NCBI GenBank assembly: GCA_023245115.1
Contig: JAHFKX010000035.1
Span: 1 to 8,447, forward strand
Reading direction: 5' to 3'
From: Candidatus Woesearchaeota archaeon
GTDB lineage: Archaea; Nanobdellota; Nanobdellia; UBA10117
DNA length: 8,447 nt
Shown here: piece after piece, positions 1-4,754 of the stretch
Layout: every line of letters begins with the position of its first letter
Position numbering within the stretch: the first letter of the stretch is position 1
The notes under the pieces: model-generated
Seen by the model: the letters and a program-made list of their open reading frames with translations, nothing else
Databases searched by the model: none
What the model was told of the DNA's origin: nothing
Position numbers and translations under genes: made by a program

Positions 1-54
1 TATTTCAAAGCAAAATTTTTTAAGGGTTTCGGTATATTTTAATGAAAAATTAAT

Positions 55-70
55 TCAAAAAAATAAAAAA
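55..70 (-). terminator. T-rich terminator after the Cys-rich membrane protein gene
   Basis: Directly after the stop codon the minus strand reads TTTTTTATTTTTTTG, an oligo-T tract of the kind that ends archaeal transcripts. No stem precedes it, which archaeal termination does not require. Confidence 0.55.
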
Positions 71-277
71 TTAACAGCACTTGCACAATCCCTTGCCCAG
101 CCAGCCAACGCCAACCAGTATTACGAGTATCGGCCATACCCAGCCAAACACTTCTGCGCTGACAGTATCCATTGCCTTCAACAGGCCAAATATACCGAAC
201 AGCAACACAAGCGCGCCCATTGTCATAGGCATAATCCTGTGGTGCTGACAACTGCACGTCATTTCTTCTTTAGCCAT
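71..277 (-). CDS. Small two-helix membrane protein with Cys/His-rich termini (DUF5668/LiaF-like TM region)
   Basis: A 68-residue protein with two hydrophobic helices (about 19-35 and 44-61) joined by a short loop containing a W-x-W-P-I motif. This resembles the TM hairpin of DUF5668/LiaF-type membrane proteins, a resemblance judged by eye. The N-terminus carries C8-x-C10-x-H12-H13 and the C-terminus ends in C65-x-C67-C68. With two helices both tails lie on the same side of the membrane, so they could jointly bind a metal ion or form disulfides; this is inference. The start is well supported: a strong AGAGGAGGT Shine-Dalgarno lies 7 bases upstream, and a TATA box (315-324) places transcription start about 17 bases before the ATG. 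It is transcribed divergently from the lipoate ligase-like gene, and a T-rich tract follows the stop. The function is unknown. Confidence 0.75.
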   Translation of the reverse strand: MAKEEMTCSCQHHRIMPMTMGALVLLFGIFGLLKAMDTVSAEVFGWVWPILVILVGVGWLGKGLCKCC

Positions 278-284
278 TTTATTT

Positions 285-293
285 ACCTCCTCT
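285..293 (-). promoter_or_regulatory. Strong Shine-Dalgarno of the Cys-rich membrane protein gene
   Basis: On the minus strand this reads AGAGGAGGT, complementary to the archaeal 16S rRNA 3' end, 7 bases before the ATG at 277. If transcription starts about 25 bases from the centre of the TATA box at 315-324, the site sits at the very 5' end of a leader of under 20 bases. It is one of only two convincing Shine-Dalgarno sequences in the window. Confidence 0.8.
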
Positions 294-314
294 GAATATA
301 ATAAGAAATTTTAT

Positions 315-324
315 CTTTAAATAG
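315..324 (-). promoter_or_regulatory. TATA box for the Cys-rich membrane protein gene
   Basis: The minus strand reads CTATTTAAAG, a good archaeal TATA box. A start about 25 bases downstream (near 294) gives a short leader holding the AGGAGG. The oppositely oriented box of the next gene begins only 20 bases away. Confidence 0.6.
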
Positions 325-344
325 TTTTCTCGCCGCAATACAAA

Positions 345-352
345 TATTTAAA
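345..352 (+). promoter_or_regulatory. TATA box for the lipoate ligase-like gene
   Basis: TATTTAAA is centred about 25 bases upstream of the ATG at 374, so transcription would begin at or next to the start codon. No Shine-Dalgarno sequence precedes the ATG, consistent with a leaderless mRNA. Confidence 0.6.
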
Positions 353-373
353 GTCCCTTAATTCAAACATCTC

Positions 374-1342
374 ATGGGACTGGATGACATGATTAGGCTA
401 ATTATTGACAAAACGGATATTTTTACAAACCTTGCCCTTGACGAGGCCTGCCTCGAGCTGGTCAGCAGGGGGGAAGCACCGGAAACAGTAAGACTTTCAG
501 AAATAACAAGGCCAGCCATCAGTCTCGGGGCAAACCAAAAAGTCGATGAAGTCAACAGTTATGCCTGTGCAAAACTCGGCTGGGACGTCTGCTATAGAAA
601 AACCGGTGGCACGCTGGCATTCCTTCACCCAGAAAGCAAAATATTAGTCAGCCACATTTACAGAAAGGAAGCGTCAGACATAGACCAAGTCCAGCACACG
701 AGGGAATTCTGCAAAAAACTAATGCTTAGCCTAAACGCTTTGGGCATTGAAAACGTTGAGCTCTGGAACAAATGTGATATAATGGTTTCATCAGAAGGCC
801 GCTGGCAAAAAATTGGCTCAGCCGCAACTGCGCTGGAAAAAAACGCAGTCCTTGTCCATGCCACACTAAACTATTCATACTCAAAAGAACTGCTATGTGA
901 TTTTTTCAGTGCGGTCAAGCCATTCGGCGAAAAAATTCCGGACACCAGGCAGGCAGCGGACACAGCATACGCATTTATTGGGACAATAACACACTCAACA
1001 AAAGCAAACAGAGAAACAATTTATGAGGCAATCAAAAAGCAGTTTAACGCAGGCCATCAGGCACACTGGTCACAAAGTGAACGCGAGCTGGCCGCTAAAC
1101 TAACAAACAAAGGCGCCAGCGCGGACGCAATGTATAAAGGCCTGTGCGATTTCGGGCTTGGTCCTTACATCCCATCATTTGTTTTGAAGAACGGAAAAGC
1201 AATTGCCCTGCCAGATACATTGGCAATAAAAATTTCAGAGAGGCATGCGCTGGTTAACTGCGAGCTGAGCAACATTCAAAGCATAACAAAAGAAGGACAG
1301 CTCATGGCGTACCGCGAGTGGCTGGCAACCCTAAAGCCTTAA
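374..1342 (+). CDS. Lipoate-protein ligase A family protein (BPL/LplA/LipB fold)
   Basis: A 322-residue member of the biotin/lipoate ligase fold. LplA signatures occur in order: NLALDEA (19-25), the ETVRLSE...PAISLGANQ stretch (37-55), RKTGGT (76-81) followed by H85, and QKIGSAA (146-152), whose K147 is the expected nucleotide/acyl-binding lysine. LplA enzymes attach lipoate to lipoyl domains of 2-oxoacid dehydrogenases or GcvH in the cytoplasm. Octanoate or biotin transfer cannot be excluded from sequence alone. The canonical RRxGGG loop is changed to RKTGGT. The C-terminal part (about 235-322) does not obviously match the usual LplA accessory domain. The ATG lies about 25 bases after a TATA box with no Shine-Dalgarno, so it is probably leaderless. 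No lipoyl-domain protein is encoded nearby. Its stop codon overlaps the TATA box of the next gene. Confidence 0.85.
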   Translation: MGLDDMIRLIIDKTDIFTNLALDEACLELVSRGEAPETVRLSEITRPAISLGANQKVDEVNSYACAKLGWDVCYRKTGGTLAFLHPESKILVSHIYRKEASDIDQVQHTREFCKKLMLSLNALGIENVELWNKCDIMVSSEGRWQKIGSAATALEKNAVLVHATLNYSYSKELLCDFFSAVKPFGEKIPDTRQAADTAYAFIGTITHSTKANRETIYEAIKKQFNAGHQAHWSQSERELAAKLTNKGASADAMYKGLCDFGLGPYIPSFVLKNGKAIALPDTLAIKISERHALVNCELSNIQSITKEGQLMAYREWLATLKP

Positions 1343-1349
1343 ATATTTA
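1339..1349 (+). promoter_or_regulatory. TATA box for the SemiSWEET-like gene, overlapping the upstream stop codon
   Basis: TTAAATATTTA is near-palindromic and centred about 23 bases before the ATG at 1367. The TAA stop of the upstream gene (1340-1342) is part of the box. An out-of-frame ATG at 1363 is followed quickly by a stop. Confidence 0.5.
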
Positions 1350-1366
1350 CAGACACAGTAAAATGT

Positions 1367-1621
1367 ATGAATAATCTCATAATTTTCGGCGCCTTGGGTG
1401 CAGCAATTCTCGTAATCGCGTGGGCAGTTGAAACAATAGAAAACATCAGAAAAAGAAAGCTCATAATTCATCCGCACTTCGCAGTATTATATGTAATTGG
1501 CAACCTACTACTAACATATTATTCATATGTGGCGCAAAGCCCTGTGTTTTTCTGGCTCGGCATCGCGCTGATACTTGCAATTATTTGTGAATTAATATAT
1601 TCATTAAAATTTTGGCTCTAG
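1367..1621 (+). CDS. Small three-helix membrane protein, SemiSWEET/PQ-loop-like
   Basis: An 84-residue protein with three hydrophobic helices (about 3-21, 37-55, 59-80). The order of features, a first helix ending AWAVETIENIRKRK, then a polar turn, then FAVLYVIGNLLLTYYS, resembles half-transporters of the SemiSWEET/PQ-loop type, which act as dimers moving sugars or other small solutes. The diagnostic Pro-Gln pair is replaced by V-E (about residues 21-22), so transport is not assured. The length is right for a SemiSWEET. The ATG has no Shine-Dalgarno but lies about 23 bases from a TATA box that uses the preceding gene's stop codon. The last 18 bases overlap the convergent metallopeptidase gene. 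A generic small membrane protein is the alternative reading. Confidence 0.6.
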   Translation: MNNLIIFGALGAAILVIAWAVETIENIRKRKLIIHPHFAVLYVIGNLLLTYYSYVAQSPVFFWLGIALILAIICELIYSLKFWL

Positions 1622-1987
1622 CGTGGTTTCTTTTAATTTTCTATGAAGAAATTCGACATTCCTTCTGCAAACAAAATCATGCTGCCTAAACCCACCGCCA
1701 AAACTTTTTGGTATGTGCATTAATTCGTGAATCAAAACCTTTTCCTTCTCATCTTCTGGCAGCCTGTCAAATTTTTCTGAAATAACCTCTATAATGTAGT
1801 GCGCCCTTGTGTTCAGTGCGGACTGCCATATTTTTGAAAGGGCATAACACCTTGCAATTGCGCGGGACTGCGAGCCAGAACTGCGAAAGCAGGCCAGCCT
1901 GGCTAAATCAACATGACTCAGATTAAGTGCCAACGCTATCTTGCTTACCCACTCCTTGATGTCTTGGGACGGAATATATCTTATCAT
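1604..1987 (-). CDS. Putative zinc metallopeptidase (COG4900-like)
   Basis: From the ATG at 1987 the protein is 127 residues. It has the zinc-protease motif HELMH (H87, E88, H91) followed by I-P-K, then GGGF and H103, a plausible third ligand 12 residues later. An earlier block with Cys33, FRSSGSQSRA (34-43) and KIWQSAL also fits the small archaeal predicted metallopeptidases of COG4900; the family is assigned from memory of its motifs. No signal peptide is visible, so it is probably cytoplasmic. The substrate is unknown. An in-frame ATG at 1999 would add four residues, but the TATA element (2006-2017) is centred about 25 bases before 1987, the spacing seen at other genes here, and the family usually begins M-x-R-Y. 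It is divergent from the HAD gene and overlaps the convergent small membrane gene by 18 bases. Confidence 0.8.
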   Translation of the reverse strand: MIRYIPSQDIKEWVSKIALALNLSHVDLARLACFRSSGSQSRAIARCYALSKIWQSALNTRAHYIIEVISEKFDRLPEDEKEKVLIHELMHIPKSFGGGFRQHDFVCRRNVEFLHRKLKETTLEPKF

Positions 1988-2003
1988 AAACCCAGACATT
2001 ACA

Positions 2004-2017
2004 TTTTTATATTTAAA
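2004..2017. promoter_or_regulatory. Probable bidirectional TATA element between the metallopeptidase and HAD genes
   Basis: The A/T block TTTTTATATTTAAA can be read as a TATA box on both strands. Its centre is about 25 bases from the minus-strand ATG at 1987 and about 22-25 bases from the plus-strand ATG at 2033. There is no other A/T block in the 45-base gap between the starts, so one TBP site may serve both leaderless genes. Confidence 0.55.
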
Positions 2018-2032
2018 GCTACCTGTTAATCT

Positions 2033-2692
2033 ATGCCAAAGCCCAAAAAAACGATTATTTGCATTGACTTAGACGGCACGCTGCTTGATTCTACTGAAAC
2101 CTACCTTGAAGCGTACAACAGGTCTTTCGAGCTGAACAACCTTCCTACGAGGCCACGGGCAGAAATTCTGAAGCATTTCGGCTTGCCGGCTCTGCAAATT
2201 ATAAAAACACTTTTCCCAAACATTCCCGACAGAAAAATCCTGAAAGTCGCAAGGGATAAAATAGAAATTATGCTTAACAAAACGTTTAAGCTCGTGAAAC
2301 CAATTGCAGGTGTACCGGAAGCAATAGAAAAGCTTCGGCAGAAATATCTCATCGCAATCATTTCGAATGGCCTGCATGACGAAATTATTGCTTCTCTGAA
2401 ATACGGCGGGCTTACCTCGAGAATGTTTGATGCAATCATTTGCGCGCAGGAAGTGGCCCATGCAAAACCAGATGCTGACCAAATTTTCATGGCTGAGAAA
2501 AAACTCGGCGCAAAAGCAGAGTGGATGGTTGGTGACACCGCTTATGACTTAATTGCCGGCAAGGCTGCTGGCGTAAAGACCTGCGCCGTACTGTCAGGTG
2601 TTCACTCGCTGGAAAAACTTGGCGCTGAAAATCCATCATTAATCGTGCAGTCTATTGCATACCTGCCTGACGCGCTGTTCGGCAACCTATAA
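2033..2692 (+). CDS. HAD superfamily phosphatase, phosphoglycolate phosphatase-like
   Basis: A 219-residue haloacid dehalogenase hydrolase with all four motifs. Motif I is DLDGT with nucleophile D12 and acid/base D14, motif II is IISNG with S111, motif III is K145 in HAKPDAD, and motif IV is GDTAYD with D168 and D172 for magnesium. The helical insert between motifs I and II places it in subfamily IA, alongside phosphoglycolate phosphatase (Gph) and pyrophosphatase PpaX. These hydrolyse small phosphate monoesters in the cytoplasm, and the exact substrate cannot be read from sequence. It starts at ATG 2033 without Shine-Dalgarno, downstream of the shared A/T element. Its TAA stop lies inside the TATA box of the following permease gene. 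Confidence 0.9.
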   Translation: MPKPKKTIICIDLDGTLLDSTETYLEAYNRSFELNNLPTRPRAEILKHFGLPALQIIKTLFPNIPDRKILKVARDKIEIMLNKTFKLVKPIAGVPEAIEKLRQKYLIAIISNGLHDEIIASLKYGGLTSRMFDAIICAQEVAHAKPDADQIFMAEKKLGAKAEWMVGDTAYDLIAGKAAGVKTCAVLSGVHSLEKLGAENPSLIVQSIAYLPDALFGNL

Positions 2693-2702
2693 ATTTATAT
2701 AC
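2688..2702 (+). promoter_or_regulatory. TATA box for the AI-2E family permease, overlapping the HAD stop codon
   Basis: TATAAATTTATATA, near-palindromic, is centred about 27 bases before the ATG at 2723. The HAD gene's TAA (2690-2692) is embedded in it. The permease therefore has its own promoter although it follows in the same direction. Confidence 0.6.
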
Positions 2703-2722
2703 GTACTTAAACATAATGCGGC

Positions 2723-3688
2723 ATGGCCAGTCAGAATGTTTATAAGTTAGCATTAGTTTTAATGGCACTGGTGCTCGCTGGCCTGCTGCTTAGGCCATTC
2801 ATTACGCCGCTGGTTTTCGCGGCAGTTCTGGCATATTTAATTGTCCCACTGCACAAAAAAATATCTGAAAAAATTTCAGTAACTTTTTCCGCATATTTTT
2901 TGACAACACTCGCAATAGTTCTCGTGTCAGTCATACTGGGCTATGGTGCCTCAATAATTTTAAACGAGTTCGGCAAGGCGTACTTATTCGTTTCAAAAAT
3001 AAATGTTAACCAGATTGCACCAAGCGCGCAGATAGCTGACACAATTAAAAACGCCGCAAGATTTTTCTTCTCACGCATGATTACTGATATGTCTGGCCTG
3101 GTTGGCAAAGTTCCGCAGATTTTAGTATCTGTTTTCATTTTTTTTGCATCTTTCTTTTACTTCATAAAGGACGGCGAAAAGGCAGCAGCATGGGTTAAAA
3201 ACAATCTGCCATTTCCGGAGGAAAATAAAACACATCTATTTAATGACATGAAAAAATATTTCCGGGCGTTTATTTATGTCTGGCTCTTGGTTGCAGCAGT
3301 CCAGGGCGCAGTTGCATTTATTGGCTTTGAATTATTTGGCATACCTTACGCATTGCTGGGCGGCGCTGCCGCAATAGTATTCTCAATTCTGCCTGTCATT
3401 GGCACATCCGCGCTTTACATACCGGTTGGCATTTTCTCAATACTAAAAGGTAATACTGATATTGGAATTGGCCTAATAATTTACGGGCTAGTGATTGGCG
3501 GAATACTGGATAACATCGTCCGTCCGTATCTGGCAGGCAAGCATGCAGATGCGCACCCACTGCTTGTGCTGCTGGGAGTGCTAGGCGGGCTTATTTTACT
3601 CGGGCCGGCTGGCATGATTGTCGGGCCAGTATTACTGCTCGGCGCAACAACCATACTTAAAAGCGTAAACATACCTGCCTGGAAGTAA
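2723..3688 (+). CDS. AI-2E family transporter (UPF0118/PF01594)
   Basis: A 321-residue polytopic membrane protein with the AI-2E family order. Paired N-terminal helices (about 8-42) and a helix at 56-80 are followed by a soluble stretch, then a helix ending FYFIKDG (145-151). A cytoplasmic linker leads to the C-terminal helices with FGIPYALLGG (205-214), LPVIGT (223-228), DNIVRPYL (263-270), HPLLVLLGVLGG (278-289) and GPAGMIVGP (294-302). The family name comes from E. coli TqsA. Other members are tied to Na+/H+ exchange or have no known substrate, so the name should not be read as quorum sensing. The length is slightly short for the family but complete. The start lacks a Shine-Dalgarno and fits a leaderless transcript. 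Confidence 0.92.
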   Translation: MASQNVYKLALVLMALVLAGLLLRPFITPLVFAAVLAYLIVPLHKKISEKISVTFSAYFLTTLAIVLVSVILGYGASIILNEFGKAYLFVSKINVNQIAPSAQIADTIKNAARFFFSRMITDMSGLVGKVPQILVSVFIFFASFFYFIKDGEKAAAWVKNNLPFPEENKTHLFNDMKKYFRAFIYVWLLVAAVQGAVAFIGFELFGIPYALLGGAAAIVFSILPVIGTSALYIPVGIFSILKGNTDIGIGLIIYGLVIGGILDNIVRPYLAGKHADAHPLLVLLGVLGGLILLGPAGMIVGPVLLLGATTILKSVNIPAWK

Positions 3689-3697
3689 TCAGCAAAC

Positions 3698-3713
3698 TTT
3701 ATTAACTTAAATA
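3698..3713 (+). promoter_or_regulatory. TATA region for the 91-residue membrane protein gene
   Basis: Two adjacent A/T blocks, TTTATTAA (3698-3705) and TTAAATA (3707-3713), precede the ATG at 3727. The first is centred about 25 bases upstream, the spacing seen elsewhere in this window. The second would be too close for a leaderless start. Confidence 0.45.
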
Positions 3714-3726
3714 AACACATAGTGCT

Positions 3727-4002
3727 ATGGTAGAAAAACCACCGTATTGGCAGCAAAGAAGTTATTCTGGGCTCCTGTATTTCACGCTCGTCGGGCTTTG
3801 CATCGCGATCTTCACTGGCTTCGCATACCTTAGCTTTCTGGCATTTAGCATAACAAGCCACACAGTCTTTTTCGTATTATCTTATGTGGTTCTGGCCCCT
3901 GTCTTTGTGGCTGGCTTCCTGTTCCTCCTGCTGCTTGTAGTCGGTAAGACAGGATTTTACCGTGAGCTGGCAGAGCTGCATAAATACAAAGTTGCGGTTT
4001 AG
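3727..4002 (+). CDS. Hypothetical two-helix membrane protein
   Basis: A 91-residue protein with a short polar N-terminus (MVEKPPYWQQRS), two long hydrophobic helices (about 15-42 and 46-73) rich in Phe, Leu and Val, and a short charged tail (FYRELAELHKYK). I do not recognise the family. Both ends are expected on the same side of the membrane, probably cytoplasmic from the Arg/Lys content. It lies 38 bases after the AI-2E permease with its own A/T promoter block, so it could be expressed alone or by read-through. Its TAG overlaps the convergent hjc stop by four bases (TTAG). Confidence 0.65.
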   Translation: MVEKPPYWQQRSYSGLLYFTLVGLCIAIFTGFAYLSFLAFSITSHTVFFVLSYVVLAPVFVAGFLFLLLLVVGKTGFYRELAELHKYKVAV

Positions 4003-4379
4003 GATTTAAACAAATCGAACAGCATTTTTGCCCTGGCTGAATCTTTCGTTGCTACGTGCGCCTTGTCGGTTTTTTCCAAATCATCTATCTTAAAAAATTT
4101 CCAGTCCGATGAAAATTTTACTGCCAGCCATGGCTCGGCCTTGAAAATATCCGCAAACTTTTTTAATTCATCTACCTGCTGAGGCTCGAAATACTGATGC
4201 TTTGATTTTGTTGACTTGCACTCGATTGCTAGAACTTTTGAGCCATTTGATGCCAGCACGTCGGGCGAGTAAAACCTTTGCACGCCAGAGCCGGCCGCGC
4301 GAATCGCAGCAAAACTTGAGCCCCAGAGCATGCTGACTAATTCCCGCTCAGCAGCCGAACCCTTTGGATTACCCCCCAT
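3999..4379 (-). CDS. hjc: Holliday junction resolvase Hjc
   Basis: From ATG 4379 the protein is 126 residues, the usual size for archaeal Hjc. It has the Hjc opening KGSAAERELV (6-15) with E11, then RAAGSG (27-32), SPD with D40, and AIECKSTK with E53 and K55, the PD-(D/E)xK metal-binding set. Hjc works as a dimer that cuts four-way DNA junctions during recombination and fork repair. A GTG at 4400 would extend it by seven residues. The TATA box at 4401-4410 is centred 26 bases before 4379 and would lie almost on top of the GTG, so 4379 is preferred. It is divergent from the small secreted-protein/GH3 operon and ends four bases inside the convergent membrane-protein gene. Confidence 0.9.
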   Translation of the reverse strand: MGGNPKGSAAERELVSMLWGSSFAAIRAAGSGVQRFYSPDVLASNGSKVLAIECKSTKSKHQYFEPQQVDELKKFADIFKAEPWLAVKFSSDWKFFKIDDLEKTDKAHVATKDSARAKMLFDLFKS

Positions 4380-4390
4380 ATCAAAAAATC

Positions 4391-4397
4391 TTATAAA
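4391..4397 (+). promoter_or_regulatory. TATA box for the small Cys protein/GH3 operon
   Basis: TTATAAA is centred 25 bases before the ATG at 4419. It lies a few bases from the opposed hjc TATA box, so the two promoters are nested and both starts appear leaderless. Confidence 0.55.
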
Positions 4398-4400
4398 CAC

Positions 4401-4410
4401 TAAAATATAA
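4401..4410 (-). promoter_or_regulatory. TATA box for hjc
   Basis: The minus strand reads TTATATTTTA, centred 26 bases before the ATG at 4379. This position supports the ATG start of hjc over the upstream GTG. Confidence 0.55.
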
Positions 4411-4418
4411 GCCTTAGC

Positions 4419-4754
4419 ATGGGTAAGCTGGCCATACTCAACATCGCGCTATTTATAGCAGTAATTGCCCTGTTCATAAATCTTGCCGGCCCGAAAGACA
4501 TTACTGCAAAAGTCGTTTTCTCACTCGATCAGTCAGAGCCAAAGTGCATTTTTGAGTTGCAAGACAAGCAAACCATAATCGATGATATGAGTGTATGCTG
4601 CTTTGAGCTGCAGAAACAGCTGGCCTGCACACATGACAACACAATAAACGGTGATTTCATTTGCTCCACTTCAAGTTACGGCGCACAATACAAGGTCAAC
4701 GCAAAGGCAATTAATTACTGCACAACGCAAGGTTACAGAATAAAAACAAAATGA
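4419..4754 (+). CDS. Small exported, membrane-anchored Cys-containing protein of unknown function
   Basis: A 111-residue protein with a short positive start (MGK), one hydrophobic helix (about 4-23) acting as a signal anchor, and an external domain with six Cys (43, 60, 61, 70, 82, 101), which fits disulfide bonding outside the cell. No family was recognised. The 3' end overlaps the GH3 gene by four bases (ATGA), so the two are cotranscribed and probably translationally coupled. Residues 87-97, YGAQYKVNAKA, recur as YGEFYKVNAKA just after the signal segment of the GH3 protein, in the same frame, pointing to a short duplication or a shared functional motif. Type IV pilin-like architecture (N-terminal helix plus small domain) was considered, but no class III signal peptide cleavage site is evident. 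Confidence 0.7.
   Translation: MGKLAILNIALFIAVIALFINLAGPKDITAKVVFSLDQSEPKCIFELQDKQTIIDDMSVCCFELQKQLACTHDNTINGDFICSTSSYGAQYKVNAKAINYCTTQGYRIKTK
4677..4708 (+). repeat. Direct repeat copy A (in-frame YGxxYKVNAKA)
   Basis: These 32 bases match 4820-4851 at 26 positions. The first seven bases (TACGGCG) are identical, then five differ at most positions, then 19 of 20 match. Copy A codes for residues 87-97 of the small Cys protein. Confidence 0.7.

Noticed and set aside
39..257. A 72-codon minus-strand frame overlapping the Cys-rich membrane gene
   Set aside because: The other frame has a strong Shine-Dalgarno and a clean membrane-hairpin protein; this one has neither.
2069..2538. Two long reading frames antisense to the HAD gene (137 and 145 codons)
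   Set aside because: They mirror a fully supported HAD phosphatase with all four catalytic motifs and show no motifs of their own.
2723..3688. Quorum-sensing role of the AI-2E family permease
   Set aside because: The family name is historical; most members have other or unknown substrates and no AI-2 gene is nearby.
3481..3861. A 126-codon minus-strand frame bridging the permease and the two-helix protein
   Set aside because: It covers the real promoter and two plus-strand genes, and its composition (Pro/Ser-rich) looks like an antisense shadow.
4419..4754. Type IV pilin identity for the small Cys protein
   Set aside because: The N-terminal helix starts right after MGK with no class III cleavage motif, and there are no pilus genes nearby.
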